From Oleiphilus messinensis (GTDB lineage: Bacteria > Pseudomonadota > Gammaproteobacteria > Pseudomonadales > Oleiphilaceae): a stretch of 64,000 nt of DNA. The translations under genes were made by a program, and so were the position numbers. The first letter of the stretch is position 1; each line of letters starts with the position of its first letter. A model generated the notes under the pieces. That model saw only the letters and a program-made list of their open reading frames with translations. It was not told where the DNA came from and made no database searches. The stretch is taken from positions 1,113,501 to 1,177,500 of the forward strand of contig NZ_CP021425.1 of the NCBI RefSeq assembly GCF_002162375.1, given 5' to 3'. Shown one piece after another: positions 34,717-43,800 of this stretch.

Positions 34717-36173
34717 GGCGTCTTTACCTTGTTTGTTGAACATTGGGTATCTTTCGGTGTGAGGTTCTGGCTGTCCTTCGCCGCGACTTCCTTCAGCGCG
34801 AAAAGGGGGATGATATCGGAGTCAATGTACTTGCCTTGGGCATTGGTTTTGAGTGCGGTTAAAAAACGCCATTTACGGGGTATTGTGACTGCTTCGAAGT
34901 AGCGTGTCAGTTCGGCTTTTAACGTCCTGATGAGGCTTCTTCGCCCCTTTTGTTCCAGTATTGCGTGCCCGTTATTTGACAACGTAACCGCTGCCCCGAG
35001 AATGGTTCTTGTACTGTTCTCCTTTTGGGGGAGCGCAACGATTCGACACGCTGAAACCCATGAAAGCTTTTCGAGTTGGTTTTCCAGTTCGGCCAGGTTG
35101 ATTCGCTTCTCTTCAATTTTTACAATCCGGTCCAATCTACCCCTGAGTTGAAAGGTGGTTGTTGTCAGCGATGATATTTCATCATCAGTATCGTACCAGT
35201 CCGGGCCAATAAAGGGTGAACGGATACTCAGACGGTTATTGACCGGTTGCTGTTTTATTTCGATTGCTGGGAAGCGGTGCCAGACCTGCTGATTAACATC
35301 TGTTTGCTGGCGCCAGGCGATACCGCCTGTTTCCGTACTACCGTAGACTTCAATGGGATACTGGTGTAGTTGGTCTGACAGTATTTTGGCGTGTTCATAA
35401 TGCAGGGGGCCACCAGATGAAAATAGTTGCTGCAGGTTTTCATGGTAGGGTTGCAACACATTGTCGGAAACCAATCGGCTCAAAAAAGCCGGACTACTAA
35501 CGAGTGTTACCCGGGATTCTGTGCTCAGGTGTTGTGCCAGTGTTTCCGGATATATCAGTGTTTCACGGCTTATCGGGCGGCCCAGGCTCAAAGGCCAAAG
35601 TAGCCGAAACAGTAAACCGTAAATGTGCTGATGCGAGACCGTGGAGAGTATTGAAGAATTCTGAAGCGGCCACTTTTTTTGTAATACCTGAACTTCGTTT
35701 TCCAGCTGGTGCATCCGTTTTGATATGGCTTTTGGCTTGCCCGAAGAGCCGGATGTAAACATCAACAGCTTGCCAGTGTGAATATTGTTGAGGCGCCGGG
35801 CTAGTAAGTCCAGGAGAGCCTGAGTATCGAGGACACGGGGAATGTCCCCGAGATTAATATGGGGTAGTGCTAAACCCGGTTTGTCAATGGTATCGGGGGT
35901 GATTGCCTGTTCATAGCAGTCACGCAAATCTGCGATGTATTCCGGGAGGTCATTCTGGGGTAATACAACACGCTTGCCAGCACAAAGTAGCGCGAAGAAG
36001 TAGCTTGCAAACCAACCCGTGTCCGGGTGGAACAATAGCCAGTCTGTTTCGTTTCTGTTTTCAAAATACTCGGTCAGAAGTGCGAGGCGTACTGCCCAGT
36101 CCTTACCCGATACACAAGTAGATGAACCGAAAAAAAGGGTCGGCTGCTTTAGCAGTGAATTCAGGTTAATCAT
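34713..36173 (-). CDS. apeH: APE acyl/aryl-ACP ligase (ApeH, AMP-dependent)
   Basis: An adenylate-forming ligase of 486 residues, which loads the aryl starter acid on the carrier protein. Motifs visible are the P-loop MFTSGSSGKPKAISK (residues about 153-167) and YGSTETGGIAWR. The C-terminal catalytic Lys region resembles KTNAQGKYI. It overlaps the apeG stop by eight bases and apeI by four. Confidence 0.9.
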   Translation of the reverse strand: MINLNSLLKQPTLFFGSSTCVSGKDWAVRLALLTEYFENRNETDWLLFHPDTGWFASYFFALLCAGKRVVLPQNDLPEYIADLRDCYEQAITPDTIDKPGLALPHINLGDIPRVLDTQALLDLLARRLNNIHTGKLLMFTSGSSGKPKAISKRMHQLENEVQVLQKKWPLQNSSILSTVSHQHIYGLLFRLLWPLSLGRPISRETLIYPETLAQHLSTESRVTLVSSPAFLSRLVSDNVLQPYHENLQQLFSSGGPLHYEHAKILSDQLHQYPIEVYGSTETGGIAWRQQTDVNQQVWHRFPAIEIKQQPVNNRLSIRSPFIGPDWYDTDDEISSLTTTTFQLRGRLDRIVKIEEKRINLAELENQLEKLSWVSACRIVALPQKENSTRTILGAAVTLSNNGHAILEQKGRRSLIRTLKAELTRYFEAVTIPRKWRFLTALKTNAQGKYIDSDIIPLFALKEVAAKDSQNLTPKDTQCSTNKVKTP

Positions 36174-36744
36174 GCTGTTTTATAAAAAAGTAGCGGTACA
36201 GCCACTCTGAGGTGATGAGTGTGCCTAATAGAATGTACGCAATAAATCCGTTATACCAGGTCCATAGGGAGAGTGACCCCCAAAAAATGGTGTAGCTGGT
36301 GAAGAAACTGTTTGCGATAAAGTAACCGCACCAGATTTGGGTAACCCGGCGAGTATAGCGCACGCCTTCAGGAGACAGCTCCGGATCTTGCATTCGTGCA
36401 AAGCGTTCTATGATCGTTGGTGGGTGGTTTAGTGACCATGCGAAGATCGACAGCATCGCGAGATTGATGATCAGTGGATAGAGTCGGACGCCGATTTCAC
36501 TTTCTTGTAGTGCAGATAGAATGAGCACGATAAAAGCAATGAGGGTAATCGTTGCAGTGGGTTTGCCCAGTGGGCTGGATATTTCACTGTGCTTGCTTCG
36601 AAACAGAAACAGGCGTGCCGCTAACAGACTGGCAAGGAGTGCCGCAACCCAGGAAACCGGGAAAAACTGCAATCCGGTGAAAACAATCACCGGATAGAGC
36701 ATCAATGCGATCAGGAAAATGCCTTGTAGAAATTTTTTTTGCAT
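36166..36744 (-). CDS. apeG: APE inner membrane protein (ApeG, COG4648 type)
   Basis: A 192-residue protein with about five or six hydrophobic helices, spaced by short loops and with a conserved-looking RMQDPELSPEGVRYTRRVTQIW loop (residues about 118-139). It matches the COG4648 family of membrane proteins always found in APE clusters. The biochemical role is unknown; transport or product placement is assumed. Its 3' end overlaps apeH by eight bases. Confidence 0.85.
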   Translation of the reverse strand: MQKKFLQGIFLIALMLYPVIVFTGLQFFPVSWVAALLASLLAARLFLFRSKHSEISSPLGKPTATITLIAFIVLILSALQESEIGVRLYPLIINLAMLSIFAWSLNHPPTIIERFARMQDPELSPEGVRYTRRVTQIWCGYFIANSFFTSYTIFWGSLSLWTWYNGFIAYILLGTLITSEWLYRYFFIKQHD

Positions 36745-36788
36745 AGGGCTTCGTCATCAAGCGGCGCAGGATGGCACACAGTGTTGGC

Positions 36789-37037
36789 CTAAAGCCCCAG
36801 CAATTCAGCAGTACAGTCTACAACATCTTGTAATGTCCGAACCGATTTGAATTGCTCTGGGTCGATCTTTTTTCCGGTAAGTTCCCGAATTTTAACCGCT
36901 AAATCCACTGCATCGATGCTGTCCAGGTCAAGGTCTTCAAACAGCGATGCTTGCGGTGTAATGTCTTCTGCGTCCAGGTCAAACTCGTCAATCAGCACCG
37001 TTTTCAGTGTGCTGTAAATCTGTTCCTTGTTTTCCAT
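36789..37037 (-). CDS. apeF: APE acyl carrier protein (ApeF)
   Basis: An 82-residue acyl carrier protein. The phosphopantetheine Ser is S40 in DLDLDSIDAVDL. In described systems ApeE and ApeF are two different carriers, one for the elongating chain. It is six bases downstream of apeE and 44 bases before apeG. The PPTase at 50894 is a candidate for its activation. Confidence 0.93.
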   Translation of the reverse strand: MENKEQIYSTLKTVLIDEFDLDAEDITPQASLFEDLDLDSIDAVDLAVKIRELTGKKIDPEQFKSVRTLQDVVDCTAELLGL

Positions 37038-37043
37038 ATACCA

Positions 37044-37307
37044 TTACTCTGATTTGAAGTTGGCTTTGACAAAACTTGCCAGGGAATTAACTGAGGCAAA
37101 GTGCTGTTTTGCAACCTCTGAGTCGGGATCCAGTTTGATATTGTAAGATTTCTTAATCGCCAACCCCAGTTCCAGTGCGTCAATCGAGTCTAAACCCAGT
37201 CCTTCGATGAACAGTGGTTCATCATCAACAATATCTTCAGGGGAGGTGTCTTCAAGATCCAGAGTTTGGATAATCAATTCTTTGATTTCGTTTTTCAATT
37301 GTTCCAT
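37044..37307 (-). CDS. apeE: APE acyl carrier protein (ApeE)
   Basis: An 87-residue acyl carrier protein with phosphopantetheine Ser S41 in GLGLDSIDALELGL. Its first 56 bases overlap the 3' end of the upstream acyltransferase gene in a different frame, a long overlap for this operon. Its own motif-bearing part is free of overlap, and no start closer to the acyltransferase stop preserves the first helix. Confidence 0.93.
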   Translation of the reverse strand: MEQLKNEIKELIIQTLDLEDTSPEDIVDDEPLFIEGLGLDSIDALELGLAIKKSYNIKLDPDSEVAKQHFASVNSLASFVKANFKSE

Positions 37308-38106
37308 AACGCGCTAACTTCTCAACATAATAGCTTTCCAGGTCTCGAGTGACCTGGCGGGACAGTTTACTACGGGTAATGTCTGTCTTGCCTTGAGTCC
37401 AGTCATATTCAGGTAAAACCAGTGCCTCAAAGTTAATTTTCCCGGTTTTCGGGATATGATACCACTTATCGTCCTTTGTCAGTGTTTTTGGGTAACAGAA
37501 AATTAACAATGGCAAAAACGGGGTGCTGCTGCGCAGGGCAATATTGGCTGCCCCCCGCTTAAAGCAGATTGGCTGACCGGGTGTGGTGCGGGTACCCTCC
37601 GGGAAGATGATCAGGTTATTGCCCTGATCAAGCGAATGTTTGCAATCATCCAGCATATGGTCAGGGTCGGCATTGCTGATATACCCCGTATTTTGAATCA
37701 CGCCACGCAAAAAGGGGTTGCGAAACAAGTGCGCTTTCACAACACAATCCGCATTTTTGACCAGTGAAATCAGGACCACAATGTCAATCAAACTGGGGTG
37801 ATTGGCAACGATGATTTTGCCTTTTGCATTTTTCAGAGCATCCAGACCTTCAACTTTCAAATTCAGTATGCCGAGAAATTTCATCATGCCAATGAAAAAG
37901 CGGAACGTGTGATGAACGGTTTTCTTGGCCGCGGCTTTTTGTCTCTCTGCTCCCGAATACACAACTTTCTGCAAGGGAAACCAGGTAACACACAGGAGTA
38001 GTCCGCCAAGGCCAAAAAATGTAAAGCAAATGCCCGTGGCAACTATCCGCCAAAGGTAATTGATTTGCTCAAATCGTAAATTAGAGGATATTCGTTGCTG
38101 TATCAT
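37252..38106 (-). CDS. apeD: APE PlsC-type acyltransferase (ApeD)
   Basis: A lysophosphatidic-acid-acyltransferase-like enzyme of 284 residues. A membrane helix lies at about 23-45. The HX4D motif is HPSLID in IIVANHPSLIDIV, and the substrate motif is IFPEGTRT. It probably acylates the lipid part to which the polyene is linked. The start overlaps the apeC stop by four bases, and its 3' end overlaps apeE by 56 bases. Confidence 0.9.
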   Translation of the reverse strand: MIQQRISSNLRFEQINYLWRIVATGICFTFFGLGGLLLCVTWFPLQKVVYSGAERQKAAAKKTVHHTFRFFIGMMKFLGILNLKVEGLDALKNAKGKIIVANHPSLIDIVVLISLVKNADCVVKAHLFRNPFLRGVIQNTGYISNADPDHMLDDCKHSLDQGNNLIIFPEGTRTTPGQPICFKRGAANIALRSSTPFLPLLIFCYPKTLTKDDKWYHIPKTGKINFEALVLPEYDWTQGKTDITRSKLSRQVTRDLESYYVEKLARYGTIEKRNQRIDYPNSGS

Positions 38107-38831
38107 TTCCGCACATCAGCCCCTGTGGTCGTAACGGTCGCGTGCCTGATCCAAGTCCAATGCCGGGTACCGGCGACAATCTCGCACTGTTGCTCTGCTG
38201 ATTCGAGGAATCTGCGCAGCGCACTGGCTTCGCACTCGGAGGCGGATGCCCCTTTGGCGTTGGATTCAAGTAAGGAAACAGGCATCCCTTGCTCCGGTGT
38301 GAGTGTTAGAGCAAGTGCTATTTCCGAGCGTGGTTCGTGGGTGAATGGCCGGTAAATTTCCGGTACCGGAAAATCAGTATAAATAATGCCAATCGATTTC
38401 AGCCTTTTGGCATGCAATCTGGCCACCGCCTCAGTAATGGCATAATGTAGGGTACATTCGCCTGCAGAAATTGAGGCGCTGGCTTTTTTGTTGCCCAGAA
38501 TCATACCAAACAGGCCGGCTGTTGCATTGTGCACCGAGAGGCCAAATTGTGTCGGACTGAGTTCTGTTTTGTGGATGACGTCTGTGAGCAGTCCAACGGT
38601 ACGCTGTAAATCGCCGTGCCGAGACGCAAATACCGTTTCCATATCGCTGTTTATACCGCACTGGTGAGCGACACCCAAAGCGGCTTTGGAGAATGCACTC
38701 AAGCGCCGACGTTGCATCGCCGGTATCCAGGAAAGATCAGCAGAAGGAGGTATTGAGTCTGAGGTCGATTGAGCACTGTCCATGTGGTCTTCGATTGGCC
38801 ATACGGCCCAGCTGGAGAGACAAAAATCCAT
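38103..38831 (-). CDS. apeC: APE chain-length partner of the ketosynthase (ApeC, short KS-like)
   Basis: A 242-residue protein related to the N-terminal half of ketosynthases. The region that holds the nucleophilic Cys in active enzymes reads SISAGECTLHYA, without the usual ACSS pattern, so it is likely non-catalytic and acts with ApeO as in the described ApeO:ApeC heterodimer. ATG 38831 (MDFCLSSW) is chosen because the longer frame adds non-conserved sequence. It is the first gene of the 19-gene operon. The genes that precede it in other clusters (apeA and the methyltransferase apeB) are not in this window. Confidence 0.85.
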   Translation of the reverse strand: MDFCLSSWAVWPIEDHMDSAQSTSDSIPPSADLSWIPAMQRRRLSAFSKAALGVAHQCGINSDMETVFASRHGDLQRTVGLLTDVIHKTELSPTQFGLSVHNATAGLFGMILGNKKASASISAGECTLHYAITEAVARLHAKRLKSIGIIYTDFPVPEIYRPFTHEPRSEIALALTLTPEQGMPVSLLESNAKGASASECEASALRRFLESAEQQCEIVAGTRHWTWIRHATVTTTGADVRK

Positions 38832-38925
38832 AAAACACCCTTGTTTTCGACTTGGGCCTCTGAAACGGTCGGCAATATTACTGCAAAGCATGCTACTGCT
38901 GCAACTTTGCTTTGTTAAAAGCTTG

Positions 38926-39032
38926 ATCAACTCATTCTATCAATACACTAATCCTGATCCAGATTGATGCATGACTAAACTTTGAGTTGATTATTGGCTA
39001 AAATGCCCGCCTATTAGTCGATGCTGACTAAT
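38926..39032. promoter_or_regulatory. Divergent control region between APE operon and lipoprotein gene
   Basis: The 259 bases between apeC (start 38831) and the lipoprotein gene (start 39091) must hold the operon promoter. Two inverted repeats stand out: ATCAACTC (38926-38933) with GAGTTGAT (38984-38991), and ATTAGTC (39013-39019) with GACTAAT (39026-39032), the latter with a six-base spacer like a repressor site. No clean -35/-10 pair could be assigned. Confidence 0.4.
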
Positions 39033-39090
39033 TATTCGGCAAGGTTGCCGGTCTCAGTATATTGAAACAATGGAAAATGGAGAAGTCGGA

Positions 39091-39450
39091 ATGAAAAAGT
39101 TACTCTCGTTGCTGGCGTTGGTCATGGTGATATCTGCCTGCTCAACAACTGGTAAGTTCAAAGTACCGGAAGGGAGCCAGTTGTATTTGTACAAGCGCCC
39201 TCAACCGGTTCAAATTGGTACTGATGGCACGGTTACGACCAAGCCTTATTTCTGGACTGCGGCAGGATTTCCACCGGGTGGTGGTGTGCCTTACCGTCTT
39301 GAAAAAGATGGCAAAACCATCAAAGAAGGTCGCTTACGCGCGAAATTCCGCGTGGTTTCTATCTTTTGGCCGCCGTTTGCTTTGATCTATTGGCCAATGG
39401 GGTTAAATCCGAATATCACTTATGATCTGGTCAATGATACTCAGATGTAA
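39091..39450 (+). CDS. Small lipoprotein
   Basis: A 119-residue lipoprotein. The signal peptide MKKLLSLLALVMVISACSTT ends with the lipobox at Cys17. The mature part is basic to neutral with a hydrophobic FWPPFALIYWPMGLNP segment near the C-terminus. The residue after Cys is Ser, so outer-membrane sorting is likely. GGAG lies 10 bases before ATG 39091; an upstream in-frame ATG reads MENGEVG and is less likely. It is divergent from the APE operon. The family was not recognised. Confidence 0.75.
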   Translation: MKKLLSLLALVMVISACSTTGKFKVPEGSQLYLYKRPQPVQIGTDGTVTTKPYFWTAAGFPPGGGVPYRLEKDGKTIKEGRLRAKFRVVSIFWPPFALIYWPMGLNPNITYDLVNDTQM

Positions 39451-39509
39451 TACCGGGTACTGAGTGGCGGGTGATCCTGTGTTGCTGAAGGTTTGCCCGA
39501 ATTGGTGCA

Positions 39510-39540
39510 CTATTAAATAGGTCTGAGACCTATTTAATAG
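39510..39540. repeat. Perfect 14-bp inverted repeat
   Basis: CTATTAAATAGGTC and GACCTATTTAATAG (39510-39523, 39527-39540) are separated by three bases (TGA). It lies between the convergent lipoprotein and site-2 protease genes. The AT-rich stem without T-run may end both transcripts or bind a protein. Confidence 0.85.
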
Positions 39541-39545
39541 TCATT

Positions 39546-39631
39546 GCGAATTTTAATCGTCCTTACGACTTTTCATAGCCCCTGCAAATTTTAACCGCCC
39601 CTGCGAATTGATCGGTCCCGCAAATTAATCC
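39546..39631. repeat. Four degenerate repeats at the 3' end of the site-2 protease gene
   Basis: Units at 39546-39562 (GCGAATTTTAATCGTCC), 39584-39600 (GCAAATTTTAACCGCCC), 39603-39619 (GCGAATTGATCGGTCCC) and 39620-39631 (GCAAATTAATCC) share the pattern GCRAATT followed by A/T-rich bases and a C-rich end. The last overlaps the protease stop codon. Spacing is uneven. The meaning is unknown. Confidence 0.5.
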
Positions 39632-40764
39632 TGAAGCACCATCAGCGCTAATTCCGTACCCGGCAAGCCCGTGTGTGCCATTAACAGGATTATACCGATA
39701 AGACCGCCGGCGGTTATCAAGTACCAGACCAATGAAAAGGTGATGCCATAGGCATTCATCGACATGCCTGGATTGTTTTTGAATTCTCGCCAACTCGCCA
39801 TTAGATCAAGCACACCGAGAATCAGGAAGAATATCAGCAACATCAGCCCCAGTTTGATCGCAAAAGCCAATCCCGCAATGGTGAGCAGTCCCACAGTGAC
39901 CAAGCCTGCTTTTTTCTGGCCAGACAATGCCAGAGCCTTGAATACCCGACCGCCATCCAGAGGAAGCACCGGTAGTAGATTGAACAGGTTAACCAGAGCA
40001 CTGATAGAGGCGACCAGACCCATAAAATGATTTTCAGTAAAATAATAGCCAATGCCGAAAAGCAGGGTCATGGCGAGTCCGAAAAATGGGCCCATCATGG
40101 CAATGTATACCTCTTGCCAGTGGGTTTTTGGCGAATCACCCACCGCGACACCGCCAACAAACGGTATCAGATAGATACCCTTGGTTGGTATTCCGCATTT
40201 TTTCATGGCGCGAAGGTGGCCATATTCGTGAAAGATGAGAATTCCGATGATGGCTGCGGCGAACTCCCAGCTGTAGATAATACCCCAGGCACCGAGTGAC
40301 ATCCCGATGAGAGCAACTTGGATAACTTTGACACTTTTGAACAGCTTGAATGCAATACCTGCCCAGGCCCAAATGTGGCCATTGAATCCTTTTTTGGCTC
40401 GTTTTGTGGTATTGAGCTGTTCCGGGTTATCGAATGAGGTGGAGCGGGTCGCCTGTACCGCGCCGCTGTCTTCTCGCGGTGGTACATTTGGTGATTGAGG
40501 TGTCGAGAAAGCTTTTTCGTCAGAGTAGAGTACTTGCTCTCCGCGACGAATTTGAATTTTTACTTTTTGGGCAATCAGATCAAGATCAAACGAAAGCAGA
40601 ACCGCTCCGATTGCCGGTAATGAGAATTCGAAAGTATTGTTGGGTTTCAGCGGGTAGGGTTCCGAGACCTGCTGGTCATCGACAAAAAGCGCTACAAACC
40701 CTTTTTCAGCACTTTGGCTTAAACGTATGTGGCTGTCAGCATACTGAATATTGAGGAGATCCAT
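39625..40764 (-). CDS. Site-2-protease-type M50 metallopeptidase
   Basis: A membrane protein of 379 residues. An N-terminal beta-rich soluble domain of about 90 residues and a linker precede five to six helices. The zinc motif is HEYGH at 179-183, and the conserved LPLDGGR at 268-274 gives the third ligand. Such proteases cut substrates inside the membrane, often transcription regulators. The extra N-terminal domain is unusual for RseP-type enzymes; PDZ domains are not seen. The gene is alone on the minus strand, followed by degenerate repeats. Confidence 0.88.
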   Translation of the reverse strand: MDLLNIQYADSHIRLSQSAEKGFVALFVDDQQVSEPYPLKPNNTFEFSLPAIGAVLLSFDLDLIAQKVKIQIRRGEQVLYSDEKAFSTPQSPNVPPREDSGAVQATRSTSFDNPEQLNTTKRAKKGFNGHIWAWAGIAFKLFKSVKVIQVALIGMSLGAWGIIYSWEFAAAIIGILIFHEYGHLRAMKKCGIPTKGIYLIPFVGGVAVGDSPKTHWQEVYIAMMGPFFGLAMTLLFGIGYYFTENHFMGLVASISALVNLFNLLPVLPLDGGRVFKALALSGQKKAGLVTVGLLTIAGLAFAIKLGLMLLIFFLILGVLDLMASWREFKNNPGMSMNAYGITFSLVWYLITAGGLIGIILLMAHTGLPGTELALMVLQD

Positions 40765-40832
40765 AAACGGTTACGTATTCCGGGAATAAACACAGAGGCC
40801 ATTGTGCTAGGCCTCTGTGCCGAGGTCAATTG

Positions 40833-43800
40833 CTAAAACTCTTCCCACTCATCGTCATCTGCGAAACTGGATTTACTGCCAGGGTTGTTGGTGTGCTGAT
40901 TGTTGTATTGCTGATTGTGGTGCGGCTCCTGGGCGCTTTCCGGTTTCGAATAGGTTCTAACGTTGTCTGTGAAGCCTGGTGGTTCGGTATGGGTGTTGCC
41001 TGACGGGTAGGGGGCATTGGAGGCCGCACCGAACGTTTCCGTGAGGTCGCCCATTTTGAAGAAGCCAACCAGTCTGCTCATGGAGTTGGCCTGTTCAGAC
41101 ATGGCTTCACTGGCGGCAGAGGCTTCCTCCACCAGGGCGGCGTTTTGTTGAGTCATTTCATCCATCTGCGCAACCGCTTGGTTGATCTGTTCGATACCGG
41201 AGGTCTGTTCGGCTGCGGCATTGCTGATTTCCGATATCATATGGGCTACTTTTTCGACTGCCTGGACGATTGACGTTAACGTATCACCGGATTCATTCAC
41301 CAGAATGGATCCTGCCTGTACTTTGGAAACGCTGTCTTTGATCAGGTCTTTTATTTCTTTTGCCGCAGCTGCTGAGCGCTGAGACAAATTGCGAACTTCG
41401 CCTGCGACGACCGCAAACCCTCGACCCTGTTCGCCTGCTCGTGCCGCTTCCACGGCGGCGTTCAACGCCAGCAGGTTAGTCTGAAAAGCAATTTCATCGA
41501 TAACTCCGATAATGTCATTGATTCGGTTGCTGGACTTAAGTATTTCCGCCATGGCTTCCACTGCTTGTTTCACCACATCACCACCTTGTCGGGCTTTGTG
41601 TGTCGCATCGGAAGCCAGACGGTTTGCTTCGGAAGCGCTGTCTGAACTCTGTTTAACGGTGCTGGTCATCTCCTCCATACTGGACGCGGTTTCTTCCAGA
41701 GAGCTGGCCTGCTCCTCGGTTCGCTGGCTCAAATCCGAGTTACCTTGAGCGATTTCATTGGACGCGGTGTTGACGGTATTGGCTGACTCGCTGATTTTGC
41801 TGATAATCTCGGTCAACTTGTCAATTGTTGCGTTGGCATCGTTTTTGATCCGCTCAAAGTCACCTTGATACTGGGTGCTGATTGATTGGGTCAAATCGCC
41901 GGATGAGAGTGCGGAGAAGGTTTTGCCCACGTCTGACAGGATCGATTCCGCACTGGCGACTAAATTGTTCAAGCCGTGCCCCAGATTTTCGAAGAAACCG
42001 GTTTTTCCAGTCATGTTGATCCGGTTTGACAGGTCGCCTCGGGATGCCGCACCAACCAGCTCGTCAATTTCTGTTTCAATGGCCACTTCGGCAGTGCGAT
42101 CATCCCATTCAATAACGGAACCCAATCGATCACCTTCATCATTCATCACCGGGTTAACGGTTAAGTGCATATGACGACCACCCACCACGATGGATGCCTC
42201 ATACTTGTCTGTGAGTGTTGCCAGCAGGTGTTTTTGGTGTTCCGGGTTCTTGTGGAATTGATCGATGCTGTGGCCCATCAACCGTTCAACATCAAAGTTT
42301 GGCAAATCTTTTCTCAGATCTGATTCCGCACTTTTGAGTGTGTCGTAGACGGCATCGTTCATGTAGATGATCTGTCGATCCGCATCCGCCATCATGACAT
42401 TGGCGCTGACACTATCCAGTGCCTGTTTGATGCGCAAGTTTTCGTTCGCTGCCCGTTTTTCTTCTTTGAGTCTCGCCAACTCCTCGGTTTGATCCTGCCA
42501 CTCGACAACCGTACCGAGCCGGTTGCCGTGCTTGTCCTTAACCGGTGTGGCATTCAGATTAAAGGTGCGGCCACCGATTATGATCTGAGTTTCGTACGGC
42601 TCTTGCAGCTGAGCCATCATGTTACGCTGATGGCCTGGGTTCTTGTGGAACAGGTCAACATTGGTCCCCATCAGGTTCTTGGTATTAAATTGTGGTAAGT
42701 CCTTCTGAATATCCTGTTCTGCAGCATCCAGCATCTCGACGATTGAGTTGTTCATGTAGATGATATTCAGGTCATTATCCGCCATCATGACGTTGGTCTT
42801 ACAGACATCCAGTGCCTGTCGGATTCGGGTCGCTTCTGCGGCACGTTTAGCGCCATCTTCAACGTCGAAACCGGTCTTGATGCGCATGCTGGTGATGCCT
42901 CTGGACAGTTCCGCCAGCTCATCATTGCCGACCATATCAATCGCTTGTGAAAAGTCACTGTTACTGATTGCGGTTAAATTGGAAAGGGTCTGATTCAGCG
43001 TGTAAAGTATCCTGCGGATCACCCTGAAGCCGATAATGAAAACGATTATAACCGATAAGGTGGTCAATGCTGCGATGGCATAGAAACGGGTTTCTTGCAG
43101 AACTACCCGTTCTTCGATCAGTTTCGTCAGCAGTGCGTTCGATGTTTCGTGGAGTTGGAACGCGGTATCAATGGCTTCGCTACCGGTTCGGAAATATTGT
43201 TGCGGGTCGGTACTGAGATCCCCTTTTCGCAGTTTCTGGATTTCACTGGTGAGGCGAGCAATTGATTTTTTTAATTGACTACCGGGGGCGCTCAGGGCTT
43301 CTTTGACTTCTGCAGAAGCGCTTTCTGCGGCCTCCAGAGTGTATAAAAATGCTGTGAGACTGATCGTAAGACCGGTGGCGTTTTCAATAAGTTGCTCTCG
43401 GGATGCCTCAGTGAGTTGGTTTTCCGCAAGTATCCCGGTTCCCTGTCCTCTAAGCTTGCCAATATAGTCTGTCATGGCCGGGATTTTGTTAAGTACCAAA
43501 TCCATGTTGTAGTAACTGTCAGCCTCTGGATCCAGTAACAAGTTTGAATGGCTTCCAGCGGTGAGCATGAGCTCTTGAATGTTGTTGATGAGTTTGGAGT
43601 GTCGGGCAAAGCTGTCTGCCGCGGTCAGATTAAGTGCATTGCTACTCAAACTTCGCCAATCCCGCTGAATACTGTTCAGTTGTGCCGTGGTGCCCAATGC
43701 TGCCCCCAGCTTGGTATCAACCGAATCGATTTTTTTAAACGCTGCACTGACATCATCCTGAAGGCGGTCAATACGTGATTTGAAGGCAGTTTCGCCATTT

